64,000 nucleotides of DNA, taken from assembly GCA_024734495.1 (NCBI GenBank), contig JALMQS010000426.1, positions 124,001-188,000 of the forward strand. The letters run 5' to 3'. The position numbers were made by a program, and so were the translations under genes. Source of the stretch: Forficula auricularia (lineage: Eukaryota > Arthropoda > Insecta > Dermaptera > Forficulidae). Below the pieces are notes generated by a model that saw only the letters and a program-made list of their open reading frames with translations, ran no database searches and was not told the DNA's origin. Below, one piece after another: positions 1 to 10,745 of this stretch (the stretch's first letter is position 1; each line of letters starts with the position of its first letter).

Positions 1-232
1 TAAAAATGCAAAATCTAACCGCCCAAAATGGAGGGGGGGGGTCAAAACATGAAAATCTTGGCCATTTACCAAACTCAACCAAATTTTGTATACATAATCA
101 GTGGGTCCCAGGAGTCTAAAAATGCAAAAACTAACCCCCCCCCCCCCCTACATGATTATAAATAATTTTATTAAATATTAAATATAAGTGAGGGGCCAGG
201 CTGTATGGTAAAGTCAAGTGGATGGCCACATT
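1..232 (-). repeat. Family A dispersed repeat, end fragment
   Basis: Antisense fragment of a repeat present about ten times in the window. The diagnostic end is TGTATGGTAAAGT at 202-214 followed by a conserved flank (CAAGTGGATGGCCACAT and an ACACGTCA-type motif). G-runs and C-runs are typical of the family. The window edge cuts the copy. Noncoding; class undetermined. Confidence 0.75.
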
Positions 233-249
233 AGAACACGTCACGCTTA

Positions 250-668
250 TTTTTTGAAGTGAAACTTCTTTAGCGGCGTATCTGTTTGAATTTTTTTGTT
301 ACAAAAAAGGGAAAATGACCTAATAGAGGGGAAATAAAAGACAAACCTTTACTTTAAAATAATAATTTAAATTTTACTAATTTTAATGAATTTTATTTGT
401 CATAAACAATTAGTGGGTTTTAAAAGAACAATTTAAATTTCCTAATTTTAATAAATTTTATTTGTGATGAACTATTAGTGGGTTTTATAATTAAAGTTTC
501 CTGTGAGCTTATGCGGATGAGGCTCACACATTTTTTTTCTATGTGTGTGTATTGCAGACGGCTTGCGGCTCGAAATATTATTGAAGTGAAACTTCTTTAG
601 CGACGTATCTGTTTGATTTTTTTTTTTTTTGATACAATAAAAGGGAAATGACTCAATAGAGGGGAAAT
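250..668. repeat. AT-rich spacer with paired direct repeat
   Basis: The stretch between two family A fragments contains one sequence twice in direct orientation, at about 255-340 and 583-655: TGAAGTGAAACTTCTTTAGCG, then a T-run, then a purine-rich AGGGGAAATA segment. A second duplication around AACTATTAGTGGGTTTTA occurs at about 408 and 470. No coding region is seen. Confidence 0.5.
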
Positions 669-681
669 ACTTTTATAAAAC

Positions 682-1171
682 CCTGGGGGCTGGTTTTTGC
701 ATTTTTAGACTTCTGGGGGTCCAGTGATTATGTATACGAAATTTGGTTGAGTTTGCTCAAATGGCCTAGATTTTTAATTTTTAAACACCCCCCCCCCCCC
801 TCCACCCCTTTTAATTTTGCGTCGATATGCACCAAAATCTAATCAGCTCTTAATCTCAATGGACCAAAACTAAGTGTGAAATTTGGTTTCGATATTCAAA
901 CTAGTTTTTGAGCTAGCTCGTCCACAAAAATTTGGTAACTCACAGCCTAACTAACAGACATTTTGACAGAACAATTATTATCTCGAAAAATATAATTTTT
1001 TCGATGTTCACCTATTAGAGCTTTTTTGTAGAGCGGAATGCCATGGTTTCGCTCAATTTTTTTAATCAAAATAGTTTCAACCGTTTTTGAGATATTACGA
1101 AAAAAAGAAGGACAAAAAAACCCTTTATTATGCACAATTACAATACTTGACCATGCTCTGTATGGTAAAGT
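682..1171 (+). repeat. Family A dispersed repeat, 3' portion
   Basis: Sense-orientation copy ending TGTATGGTAAAGT at 1171. It shares the block TTTTTGAGCTAGCTCGTCC and the TATTATCTCGAAAAATATAA block with copies at 43.0-43.7 and 51.4-52.1 kb. The short ORFs here on both strands are repeat-derived and not conserved as protein. Confidence 0.75.
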
Positions 1172-1235
1172 AAAATCAAACAGATATTTAAAAAATTTGT
1201 TTGTTTTTTTCCCCAAAAGCTCCTGAAAGATGCAG

Positions 1236-1755
1236 CCCCTATTGAGGGATGGCTTGTTGGTTGCCTAAGTATCCCGGCGATTGTTTTTGGCATAGTGTAG
1301 TGTCATTTGTTGTGGCATTGTTTTGTTTTTGAGTGTGCGTAGGTTGGGGTACCGTACCGGAGGGCCCGCGCAGAAGGGCCTTATGCCTCCACCCTGCCCG
1401 CCCGGTCTGTCCTCCACCAGGAACCGGGAAGCTATCTGTGCGCTGGTTCAGTTGGCCACGCGACCCTCTGCCGCACGGAGGCCCTTCTTGTTCTTGTTCC
1501 ACGTCCATCTGCCACTCTACACCACCACCAACCACCACCAACCACCACGTGCACCCTCTCAGCTCGTCAGCCTCATTTTCTTGGGCTCCTAACGGCGCCT
1601 TAGTGCGCCAGCTACTCCCCACCACCATTGTTTGTTTTATTGTGTGATTGCAAGTGATGTTTTTGCTAAGTGACGTGTGAAGGAAGCTGAGTGACATCCA
1701 CCCCCCTCTGGCCCCCACTGAACTTCCCCTCGGATCCCCCTGTCGTCATCCATAG
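1236..1755 (+). other. GC-rich block, candidate 5' UTR exon of a host gene
   Basis: About 500 bp of markedly GC-rich sequence in AT-rich surroundings, not repeated elsewhere in the window. It ends CATAG|GTAGGT, a good 5' splice donor at 1756. Overlapping open frames on both strands (up to 159 codons) are compositional and resemble no protein I recognise. Late in the block, ATG codons open only very short frames, as in an untranslated leader. It could be the first noncoding exon of a gene whose later exons lie at 48.7 and 55.1 kb, but that link is inference. Confidence 0.3.
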
Positions 1756-1875
1756 GTAGGTCCCACTCGGATTCAATTTAATTATCCAAGTCTCCACTTG
1801 AACAATATTTTCCTTTTCCCGCCAATGTTAAATAAACAATATTAGATTATAACTATAACTTAACTTTGTATAATA

Positions 1876-2140
1876 ATTAATAGAGTAAACGGTGTGTAGT
1901 TTCACAGTGAATGAAATAAAACTCAAAGAGGTTTATACAAACTCAATATATTCGAATTATTAGTCCATCATCAGGAGTTTACAGGTTAAAAACTGTTTTT
2001 AACTGTAATAATCCTAAATATATTGAGTTTGTATAAACCTCTTTGAGTTTTATTTCATTCACTGTGAAACTACACACCCTTTACTCTATTAATTAACATC
2101 ATGTTTCACCTAAAACCTACACCACTTTCCATAAGTAAAA
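1876..2140 (-). mobile_element. Short hammerhead-type foldback retroelement (Penelope-related), with 16-bp TSD
   Basis: A 265-bp insertion flanked by a perfect 16-bp duplication TTAACTTTGTATAATA at 1860-1875 and 2141-2156. The arms (about 1880-1975 and 2020-2095) are near-perfect inverted repeats. The right end carries a tail with GTTTCACCTAAAACCTACAC, as in the copy at 33.7 kb. A hammerhead-like core lies antisense in the left arm (TCATCAG at about 1970), but the GAAA box is altered. The empty site is visible in a second copy of the surrounding repeat at 3.9 kb. A long TSD implies retroposition; relation to Penelope-like elements is inferred from the shared architecture of 53.7-54.9 kb. Confidence 0.75.
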
Positions 2141-2529
2141 TTAACTTTGTATAATAGTTTAACTCTCTATCTATGTTTTGGTGAAGTTTCAATCACACAT
2201 TACCGTGCAAATTTTTGAAAATATAAACATTTTCTCAAGAGTCTTATGGAAAATTAAAATCTTGACACTTTCTCTTGAATTATACTAATATTAGTTGAAT
2301 AGATAAAGTTAAAAATTACATTCAAAACTTTGGTATACGTCTTGATGATGTCCATAGCGGGTGTAAACGTTGGTAAAAATTTAGTTTTATTTCAATTTTA
2401 TTTTATTTTGCCTGCCATTAAAAATCGAAATTTTTACCTGAATTTAAAATTAAAAATAATATTAATATATCACTTATAACTAAAGCAAAAAAATTACCTA
2501 GCATCGTTCGCTGTTCCAGGTACTAATAA

Positions 2530-3158
2530 CACTGTTCGACAAAAATTTCTCCCCTTAAATCTAACAATGGATTCCAGGAGAGTTTTATACGCTGATTATC
2601 ATGCAATTTCCCGATTTTTTACAACACGTCAGAATTTTGAGATATTATCGATCAAAATGACGAAAAAGGCTATTTTGACCTATTTTCGAGTCCCATTAAA
2701 TATTAAACAGCAATATTTGAAATCAAAATATTTTGTTGACGTAATAGAAAATAGCTTCCTCTTTGATTTTCAAATTACCTGTTGAATTTAGCTCAATTAG
2801 AACGCGAGTTATAGCTAAAATACTAGGACCTTATGTTTTTAATCCTTTATAATCACGCAGTTTTAGTTTTTTAGTTATAACTCGAGTCCTAATTGAGCTA
2901 AAAACAAGAGTTAATTTGAAAATCAAAGAGGAAGCTGTTTTCTATTACGTCAACAAAATAATTTGATTCCAAATATTGCTGTTTAATATTTAATGGAACT
3001 CGAAAATCTGTCAAAATGGACTTTTTCGTCATTTTGACCTATAATATCTCAAAATTCTGATCGTATTATGAAAAACCGGGAAATTGCATGATAATCAGCG
3101 TATAAAACTCTACTAGAATCCATTGTTAGAGTAAGGGAAAAAATTTTGTTCAACAGTG
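2530..3158. mobile_element. Full-length palindromic DNA element, TSD TAA
   Basis: A 629-bp element, almost entirely an inverted repeat, with ends CACTGTTCGACAAAAATTT and its complement, flanked by TAA on both sides (2527-2529, 3159-3161). A second copy at 20387-21024 has the same ends and the same TAA duplication. No transposase is present. A TAA/TWA duplication fits PIF/Harbinger-like mobilisation, though the ends do not start with the usual G-run, so the superfamily is uncertain. Confidence 0.75.
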
Positions 3159-3164
3159 TAATAT

Positions 3165-3475
3165 AAACAAAAATAGGATTAGTAATGAAGCTGTTGAAGC
3201 TTTTATTTTTGTGATTAATTTGATTAAAGTTTGAATTTTTATTTAAATCACACATAATTAATTTATAATTATTTATTGAAATATATAATTGCAATATAAA
3301 TATATTATATTTATTATTTAATCATTACATCAATAAATAATTTATAATTATTTATTGAAATATATAATTACAATATAAATACTTTTATATTTATATTGTA
3401 ATTATTTGTTTCAATAAATAATTATAAATTAATTATGTGTGATTTAAATAAAAATTCAAACTTTAATTTTAATTC
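3165..3475. repeat. Family D inverted repeat
   Basis: A palindromic tract built on TTTTTATTTAAATCACACATAATTAA and its complement, separated by AT-rich sequence. The same module recurs at about 5.05, 5.3, 6.0-6.25 and 6.75 kb, usually next to TTGTGATTAATTTGATTAAA. No coding potential. Confidence 0.6.
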
Positions 3476-3879
3476 GAATTAAAAATTGGAATCCTTTGTA
3501 ATATTTTCGATGGTAGTAGCTTTAAAAAAGGCACTAGGTTGAAAGGGAAGAATCTATAATAATAATAATAATTAACTAAGTGGTAAAACAATTGGAGACG
3601 TCTCTTCACGTCTTCATATTTGTGAACCCTATTCAAAACAAGAGACGAAATTTAACCTTGCAAAGTATGTTAAATAGTTGTGCAGGTATGCAGGGTTTCT
3701 CAAGCTCTTATATATTTTATAATTTTCTCAACATGTTACTTACTTTGGGGCAAACTAACGCAGTTTATGAATTGTCATCGTAGTTGCTGAAGAAGTTTTC
3801 TCTGTATAAAACCGAAACATATCATAATTTTGTATGTCCACCATCACAACATACATTAAAACAATCTCAATTAAAGATG

Positions 3880-4090
3880 TCCTTTCGCCGCCAATGTTAA
3901 ATAAAAAATATTAGATTATAACTATAACTTAATTTTTTATAATAGTTTAACTCTCTATCAATGCTTTGGTGAAGTTTCAATCACACTTTACCGCGCAAAT
4001 TTTTGGAAACGTAAACATTTTCTCAGAGTCTTATGGAAAATTGGGATCTTGACACTTTCTTTTGAATACTACTATTAGTTGAAAAACTAA
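3880..4090 (+). repeat. Uninterrupted copy of repeat G
   Basis: Matches 1810-1875 joined directly to 2150-2300, including GCCAATGTTAAATAAA and TTTGGTGAAGTTTCAATCAC. It serves as the empty-site reference proving the insertion at 1876-2140. Noncoding. Confidence 0.7.
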
Positions 4091-4566
4091 TAATTAGCTT
4101 TTTGAAACATGCAGGTTTCTTTTTTTGCAATAAAATAAATGATTGGCCGTCGAATTTACTGAGATATTTACTTTACAAAATCACATAAATGCTATGTTTG
4201 CATGTAAACATATACAGTAGAAATATAACGCATTGCCAAATCATACAAAAGTTATCAGCTGATTTGAATAAATCAAACTAACTTTTGTATTTAATTATTT
4301 TTGATTTATAATTGTTTTTATTTCAAACATTTACGGCTTTCATACTCAATTTATTTTTTAATTCTTATTTCAATTCGTAATCACAACATTTTGACAACTT
4401 CTGACCATGGCCGCTCGCAGATAAGGGGGGGGGCAATTTTTATTTATTTTTCATTAAACACATGCCAAGAGTAACAGATTTGTTGATTCTTAAAGACAAG
4501 TTAATAAGGTTGTAATCAAAATTAAATAAAATTCCAAGGTAGGTTTCACAAAAATAAAACACATTT

Positions 4567-4993
4567 GTGACCTTCCCCGAGAAAAGGGACCTAGTGTGTC
4601 AAAAAACGGGTTTGGACTTAAGAGTGGATTCTGGTACCTAAAAGGGTGTAGAATAAGATTATAAAAAATACTTCAAATTAAGATCAGCTTAGTAACAAAG
4701 TTACAAAAGAACCAAAATTGCGAAACAACTTTTGAGATATTGATAACACTCGTTATACAGTTGGTATAAGACTGAAGCGTCACTTTTCCTTTCTTATAGT
4801 TATTTTTACAAAAAATACGTCACCACATAGGCATGACGTCACCAAAGACGGCACCCAATCATAACTAACCATACCAAATCGCATCTCCCAACTGAAGGTG
4901 TGTTCAAAGTGATAATGCGTTATGAAACTTTAAATGCGTTTTTCTCAAAACTTCATTTTCACTCACTAGGTCCCTTTTCTCGGAGAAGGTCAC
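4567..4993. mobile_element. MITE with about 28-bp terminal inverted repeats
   Basis: Ends GTGACCTTCCCCGAGAAAAG and the complementary TTTTCTCGGAGAAGGTCAC (one mismatch across the repeat), with ATTT directly flanking on both sides (4563-4566, 4994-4997). The 427-bp interior has no ORF. Nonautonomous DNA transposon; superfamily not resolved from a 4-bp duplication alone. Confidence 0.65.
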
Positions 4994-5019
4994 ATTTATG
5001 TTTTGAGTAGTATTGAAGC

Positions 5020-5440
5020 TATTTTTAGCTTTTATTTTTGTGATTAATTTGATTAAAATTTGAATTTTTATTTAAATCACACATTATAATTATTTATTGA
5101 ACACGAACAAATAATACAATGTTTTGATCGATTTATTCTGCGATGGTTCTCAAGTATCAACACCCAGTCCGATTATAGGTTATCTGAGCCAATCACGTGT
5201 CGGTCAGGCTTATATATAGACTCCATATGCAGTCCAGAATAAATCGATCGAAACGTCGTAGTTATATTGAAGTCAAGAAGGATGTCATTAAAATTAAAAT
5301 TTTTATTTAAATCACACATAATTAATTATAATTATTTATTGATTTATTAATTATGTGAGATTTAAGTAAACATTCAAATTTTAATCAAATTAATCACAAA
5401 AATAAAAGCTTCAACAGCTTCATAACTAATAAAATAAATA
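5020..5440. repeat. Family D repeats around a degenerate hammerhead-like inverted pair
   Basis: Family D modules flank 5115-5265. There, ATCGATTTATTCTG appears with its inverse, and GATCGAAACGTCG (a GAAACGTC hammerhead-type 3' box) is intact near 5250. The CTGANGA box is not recognisable, so these copies are probably dead. Confidence 0.4.
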
Positions 5441-5452
5441 TATGTTCTGAGT

Positions 5453-5560
5453 TGAAGGAGACAATAAAAGAGTCTGTCTTCTGCTGGAATTATAAATTTT
5501 ATTTATTTATAACGAGACTATAGTAGTAGCAGAAGACACACTCTTTTATTGTCTCCTTCA
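5453..5560. repeat. Foldback hairpin
   Basis: Arms TGAAGGAGACAATAAAAGAG... and its complement enclose an AT-rich loop. The downstream TCTGCTACTCTCGGCAAAA matches family E fragments at 29.2 and 61.6 kb. No ORF. Confidence 0.6.
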
Positions 5561-5619
5561 ATATATAAAAATTCTGCTACTCTCGGCAAAAACTTTCAAT
5601 TTATTATGTTCTGAGTTTT

Positions 5620-5750
5620 TATCTCGATATATATTTCTGGTTTTAAGCCCATTATCAGAAGTTAACATAGAAAACTGATGGGCTCAAAACCTGAAATATA
5701 TAGGTATATATCGAGATAAAAACTCGAAACATATATTAGTTTTATTTTTC
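5620..5750. mobile_element. Solo Penelope-type terminal hairpin (same family as 53.7 kb)
   Basis: Inverted arms containing TTTTTATCTCGATATATATTTC and the complement match the arms of the GIY-YIG-bearing element at 53658-54945. The interior is reduced to about 30 bp. Both hammerhead-like cores are mutated: TTCTGATAATGGG on the minus strand and a deletion on the plus strand. It is a decayed solo terminal structure. Confidence 0.55.
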
Positions 5751-5999
5751 TGAAACCTACCATGGAATTTTACTTAAATTTTATTATTAAAATTTTTCAC
5801 TTTGAACCGAGATCTAACTTTTTAAAAATGAATAAGGTTGTCCTCTGCTTCATACAGATAAAAATGAAAATTCTCTAGCTGAACATCTGAAAATAAACAA
5901 CCTCTCATTTCTAGATTACTAGGTACCAAATTAATTAAACCAGAACGCGACCGACCTAAAACTAATTAAAGTGCAATTGAATCTTTAGAAATTTTAAAA

Positions 6000-6260
6000 T
6001 GGTTTAATAAAATTAACATTTGAATTTTTAGTTAAATCACACATAATAATAATTATTTATTGAACACAAATAAATAATACAATAAAAATTTGAATTTTTA
6101 TTTAAATCATACATAATTAATTATAATTATTTATTGAAGTAGTTATATTGTATTATTTCAATAAATAATTATAATTAATTATGTGTGATTTAAATAAAAA
6201 TTCAAATTTTAATCAAATTAATCACAAAAATAAAACCTTCAACATCTTCATGGCTAATAA
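6000..6260. repeat. Family D repeats
   Basis: Two inverted family D modules (AATTAATTATGTGTGATTTAAA and complement) around an ACACAAATAAATAATACAAT motif. Noncoding and AT-rich. Confidence 0.55.
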
Positions 6261-6533
6261 ATACAATAAAACTACGACTTATTTTGCGATGGTCGATGGA
6301 CAAACCTTTTTCGTTTATTAAAAATCCACATCATTGCCTGATTGGCAGGTAGGCCTAGGTACTAATGAAATTAATTAAACCAAAACGCAACCTAAAACTA
6401 ATAAGTGTAAATGAATCTTTAGAATTTTAAAAATTGTTGAATAAAATTGAGATTTGAATTTTTAAGTGAATATTGATGAGGCAGTCCAAAATTACAAAAA
6501 AAGAAGATATTTTAAACTATTTTTTTATTCATG

Positions 6534-6573
6534 AACCGACGTTTCGGGGCTATTCCCTCCTTCTTCAGGGTTT
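6534..6573 (-). ncRNA. Hammerhead ribozyme-like motif (P2, minus strand)
   Basis: On the minus strand: CTGAAGA (6562-6568), a GC-rich hairpin, GAA (6543-6545), palindromic ACGT as a minimal stem III, C as the putative cleavage nucleotide, then GGTT pairing with AACC upstream as stem I. This is the type I layout described for hammerheads in Penelope-like elements, where a very short stem III suggests pairing as dimers. One extra A follows CTGAAGA. Activity untested. Confidence 0.5.
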
Positions 6574-6591
6574 TGAATGGTCAGTGAAGGA

Positions 6592-6636
6592 AAATCCTGA
6601 AGAAGGAGAGAATACGCCTCCGAAACGTCGGTTTAT
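6592..6636 (+). ncRNA. Hammerhead ribozyme-like motif (P2, plus strand)
   Basis: CTGAAGA at 6597-6603, stem II GGAG/CTCC, GAA at 6622-6624, ACGT, C at 6629, and GGTTT at 6630-6634 facing AAATCC (one mismatch in stem I). Stem II differs from the minus-strand sister but is still paired. Confidence 0.45.
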
Positions 6637-6736
6637 GAATAAAAAAATAGTTTAAAATATCTTCTTCTTTTTTTAAATTTTGGACTCATCAATATCCACT
6701 CAATTCACTTATTAGTCCGTCTCCAAAAATTACTTC

Positions 6737-7640
6737 AATCTTAGTTCAATCACACATAATAATTATTTATTGAACACAAATAAATAATACAATAAAATTA
6801 CGGCGTTTCGATCGACTTATTATGCGATCGTCGATTGACAAACCTTTTTCGTTTAATAAAAATTCACATCTATGCCTGATTGCCAAAATTGAACTACCAA
6901 TTACTCCTATGTTTTTCAAAAATTGAAAATACCGAAAAGAAAAAAAGTGTGGAAATTCCAACTTCCCCCTTTCTATGTTGTTTAAACAAACACTAAATAC
7001 TCTGGGTGTTTAGATACATAAATAAAATATCGAAATGTTATCAAATGTTGAATCACCATCTTACTATTTCAACAAAACAAATTTACCCAAAACTCTCGAG
7101 AAATAACTAGGATTGAAATGATGAATGAATGATGATGATAGACAAAAACCTTTTAAACTATAGTATCTAACAACTTAATTATATATATATACAGAGAAAT
7201 GTTTCATAATTGAATGTCAATATCGAAACAAAAAACACTATTAATATTTTGTTTTTGAAAAAACCACTGACGTATTAAATTTATATTCATTCAAAAAAAT
7301 CAGGTTAAGTACTGGTTAAAACTGAAAATTCGTTTTTTTTTTCACAAAAGATGTGTCTCTGCACACCAAATTATATAAAAATATCTAATAAAATTTTGGA
7401 GTTATTAAAAAAAAAATAATAATAAAACATTTTTCAAAAAAAAAAATTCTAATGGACCATATTCAGTACTTTTTAGTTTTTTCAAATATCTTGAAAAATG
7501 CCCAAACCAATTTTGATTAAATTTAATATTGTAATAAAAACCTTGAGGAACACAAAAAAAGGTCATATAAAGTTTTTTGTAAAATTATATTTTAAAGTAC
7601 TTCTGCCCTAGAATAAGATACTTTTTTTTTGTGGAGGGAA
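6737..7640. other. AT-rich intergenic DNA, no gene seen
   Basis: 6760-6850 is a family D remnant with a degenerate minus-strand hammerhead-like sequence (GATCGAAACGCCG preceded by a self-paired GATCG/CGATC stem, CTGACGA reduced to CGACGA). The rest is A/T-rich with short homopolymers and no supported coding region. Confidence 0.4.
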
Positions 7641-8007
7641 ATCCGTCATGGACACCTCTTCATGGGTAGTGCCGGACTCCTACCGACTAAAACTCCTCCA
7701 TTCCCGATTCACTCTACCCCGGAACCGCTATTTGCATTACTTCAGGGTAGAATAAGATACTACATTGGATAAAGTTTAGCAACGATCCGTTGCAGTTTAT
7801 TTTATCTATGTTACCTGGTATCTTCGCCAATTGTGAGAACCGATTTTGATGATTTTTTTGCATTGGGTTCAGTATAGGTTGTAATTGGTCCCATTTAAAT
7901 TTTATTGGTATTGGACCTTTTTTCTTTTGTATGTTCACTTGTTCATTCATAAATTCTTTGTTTATAAGCCGATTTTAATGATTCTTCTCTTCGATTGGAT
8001 CAGTATA

Positions 8008-8126
8008 GCTCCAATTTAATCGAATTTTCAGATTCCTCTCTGTTTTCCCTACGTAGATCGCGTCACAATCTTTGCATTTCAAACTATAAACCCCTTCTTT
8101 TTCTATATTTGGTAATTTGTCTTTTT
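8008..8126 (-). pseudogene. Penelope-like GIY-YIG endonuclease fragment
   Basis: The minus strand encodes about 38 residues with GVYSLKCKDCDAIYVGKT, the N-terminal GIY-YIG signature (GVY...YVG), preceded by KLPNIEKE and followed by ERNLKIRL. It closely parallels GVYKLTCDDCDAFYIGQTGR of the element at 53.7 kb, including the CxxC pair. The GIY-YIG nuclease is the C-terminal endonuclease of Penelope-like retroelements. No start codon or RT is attached, so it is a fragment. It lies within family B sequence in the same strand sense, just before the block CAGTATAGCTCC shared with B4, so it was inserted into or captured by this copy. Confidence 0.65.
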
Positions 8127-8368
8127 TATTTGAACCTAAATCTTAATCTCTCGAATTATTATATTTTTTTATGTATGTTCAATTGAGAACTTTATGCCAC
8201 ACGTGGACCGATTTCGATGATTCTTTTTTATTGGAATGGGGTACTTTAGGGGTGGTAGCATATTAATTTGCTCATGTTCTGATAATATGATCAATGACAA
8301 AATAACGGAAACCTTCAATTCTTATGAGCATATAATCGAAATTATAATAAATTAAATCTTTTTTTAAG

Positions 8369-8499
8369 AGAGACAGAATTCAATCAATCTTTTTCGACAA
8401 ATTCTAAGATTTTAGTATATAATTTAATTAAATTAAATTTCAATATTTCTACTAAAATCTTAGAATTTGTCAGAAAAAGATTGATTGAATTCTGTCTCT
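8369..8499. repeat. Perfect hairpin inserted in B1
   Basis: Two arms of about 49 bp (AGAGACAGAATTCAATCAAT... and complement) with one mismatch around a 33-bp AT loop. It interrupts the family B sequence after AAATCTTTTTT. MITE-like; duplication not resolved because of flanking A/T runs. Confidence 0.65.
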
Positions 8500-9428
8500 T
8501 TTAAAATACATCTTGGTTAATCTGAACCCGAGCTGATTTTTGAAAAAACTACCAACTATTTTCAAAAAAAAGATGCTCAAAACTTTAATTATAAAATCTT
8601 TATATAAAAATAAAAACAATCTTAAAACTTTCATTTAAAACCCGCCAACGTTTAGAGAGGAATTCTCTATTTATGAATTGAATTTTATTATCATTTTCTG
8701 ATCTCATTCGCCAGACACTTTCTTACTAGATGAATGCAAGGTATTATCTTAAGTCACTATGTTTAATATATCACTAAAAAGAGAAAATAAAAATTATTTT
8801 TAAGAAAAACACCGACTTCAAAAAAATTAAATGCAACAAATAAAATGATAATAACTCAAAACTCAAATAAATTGCACTAAAATGTGGAAATAATTATTCT
8901 TATTTATTTAGTTACAACTAAATGATGAAATTGTTACATGAAATCACTTTTTGAAGTCGGTGCCAAACAAACTATATAAGTGAGATTACGCGATGTTAGT
9001 CTTCATTAACCGCCAAACGTACTAAGTAAGACCCGTCGAGTGCGAGTCATAAAATGAATATGTTTGGCACCAACAAAAATGATTTCTTGTAACAATTTCA
9101 TCATTTAGTTGTAACTAAATTAGATAACTATTTTATACCTTTTAGTGCACTTTATTTTATTTTTGAGTTCTTATTATTTTATTTGTTTCATTTAATTTTT
9201 TTGAAATCGTTTTTTTTTTCTTATAAAATCCTGAATTTGATATGGAAAAGTCAGCATTTGAAGTTAAAAATCTATAATAAGTAGACCGAGACTAATCACG
9301 AAAAAATACCAAATGGACAGGTGAATAATTTTTTACAAGACAATCTGAGAAATTATCAACTGAGATAATAACAAAAGTAAAATTAATGCAAAATATGGCA
9401 AAAATGTTAAATCAGTGTATTTGCTTCC

Positions 9429-9460
9429 GTGTTTGTTTGTTTGTTTGTTTGTTTGTTTGT
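9429..9460. repeat. (GTTT)n microsatellite
   Basis: Eight uninterrupted copies of GTTT. Confidence 0.95.
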
Positions 9461-9494
9461 ATGTTGACAAACCATCAAGGAGAGGAATTGATTA

Positions 9495-9749
9495 GCCTCC
9501 TCTCTCCTGTCGTAATTCGTGGAGGTCATGATTTCTTTTCCAATCAATACATGTTTCAATTCGATCACATATGACCTTGACTACGACACTAGTAGCAGTT
9601 GCATTCATCCAGACCTGGGTTTCAGCTTCCCCCACGGGTTGTTGAACATTAAAGGGCTGCAATTTACAAGAGGGGTGGTCCGGGGAGAGGGGAATGCCTG
9701 AACACCTGTTGCACCTGTTATTTAAAAACCAAACAACTTTCCATTCCAT
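9495..9749 (-). other. Open reading block on the minus strand, unidentified
   Basis: The minus strand is open for 85 codons and compositionally richer than its surroundings, with Cys/Pro/Val content (for example QPVGEAETQVWMNATATSVV). A possible 3' splice acceptor (TTTAAATAACAG) precedes it. I recognise no family. It could be a host exon, a repeat remnant or chance. Confidence 0.2.
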
Positions 9750-9876
9750 CTTAGATATTATTATAAATAAACTTAACCCGACTAGTCAATTGAGTTCATT
9801 ATGATAAGATTTATTATAGAAATTATAAAAAATTAAGCCATTAAATATTCAATTATTGATTTTAATCCGTTGATTG

Positions 9877-9879
<3 letters not shown>

Positions 9880-9927
<48 letters not shown>
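9880..9927. repeat. (AT)n microsatellite
   Basis: About 24 AT dinucleotides in a row. Confidence 0.95.
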
Positions 9928-9930
<3 letters not shown>

Positions 9931-10274
9931 GGTGTTATTTGTAATAACTAACATTATTTATTTACGTTTATTATAAAAAAATAAAAAAATAAGTAGAAAA
10001 ATTGAGTCAGTTCAAATATTTATAAGAAATATTAATTTTATCATATTAGTCCAGTCAAACAGTCCTCAAATAGGCCCCTATGTAAAAAGTTTTGGGGTAG
10101 TTCTGATTTTTTGAATATATATGTTTTTTGGGGCTCTGAATCCAAGTCTGAGGTCTCCCATCAAAATTTCGTGACGCAACATTGTAGAAAATGCAAAAAA
10201 AAAGAATATTTCCATTTTTTGGCAGTTTTTGGCAGTTTTTAACTCACCACTCTCATTTTGGATAGTTGGAAGTC

Positions 10275-10745
10275 GAATTTCAAAAAATCCTGAAATTACT
10301 TTTTAGATATTTGTATTTAGAATTTTATTAAGTAAAAATCAAGTAGATATCTTATCGTTCTTAATTGAAAATGCGTAATTAGTGTAAACACATTGCAAAG
10401 ATATTTTGCCCCCTTTGACCACCTTAAGGGTCGAATTTCAAAAAATCCTAAAATTCCCTTTTAGATATTTTAATTTAGTATTTTGATAAGTAAAAAGCAA
10501 GTAGATATTTTATCTTCCTTAAGAGATATCGCATAATCAGTGAAAACACACTTTGCCCCCTTTGACCCCCTTAGGGGTCGAATTTCGAAAAACCCTTTCT
10601 TAGTGAGCCCCTATGTCATAGATGTAATATCCTCTCCAAATTTCATGTTTCTATGTCCAGTGGTTCTGGCTGTTTTGATGATGAGTGAGTGAGTGAGTGA
10701 GTGAGTGAGTGAGTGTATCGGGCAAAGAATTTTATATATATAGAT
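10275..10745 (+). repeat. Tandemly duplicated segment ending in a TIR-like terminus
   Basis: Two about 150-bp direct repeats (10275-10430, 10436-10580) share GTCGAATTTC-AAAAAATCCT, AAGTAGATAT and TTTGCCCCCTTTGACC. Downstream is (GAGT)n at 10683-10714 and then TTTTATATATATAGAT at 10730-10745. That terminus is the exact complement of ATCTATATATATAAAA at 47646-47661, so these may be opposite ends of one transposon family. Confidence 0.5.

Larger units (their letters stand above)
6464..6736. mobile_element. P2 hammerhead-bearing foldback element
   Basis: A short inverted-repeat element sharing ends (AAGTG-ATAT-GATGAGGCAGTCC and ...CCGTCTCCAAAAATTACT) with the copy at 56124-56461. Each arm carries one hammerhead-like core, so the pair faces outward on opposite strands. 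The 60-codon ORF across it is an artefact of the arms. No clear target duplication is seen at this copy. Confidence 0.6.
7780..9225 (-). mobile_element. Foldback element B1 (family B)
   Basis: Antisense copy of a family with AACCGACTTCAAAAAA-type ends. The unique part is on the left (ATGTTACCTGGTATCTTCGCC..., AACCGATTTTGATGATT...). The palindromic part (about 8810-9215) has inverted arms containing GTTACAACTAAATGATGAAA, closing on GAAGTCGGTGCCAAAC around a spacer with CTATATAAGTGAG. Five family members occur (also 22.7, 38.6, 60.2 and 62.0 kb). Relative to its unique part, this copy's spacer is in the opposite orientation to B2 and B5. A Penelope GIY-YIG fragment and an unrelated hairpin lie inside it. 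Confidence 0.7.

Noticed and set aside
1239..1718. 159-codon minus-strand ORF in the GC-rich block
   Set aside because: Overlaps other equally open frames, rich in Gly/Trp/Gln from base composition, no domain; the block looks more like an untranslated leader.
3783..3820. Hammerhead-like CTGAAGA ... GTTTT/AAAAC ... CGAAACAT
   Set aside because: Core boxes and a 5-bp stem are present, but an extra C precedes GAAA, no stem I pairing exists and there is no surrounding inverted repeat; too weak to annotate.
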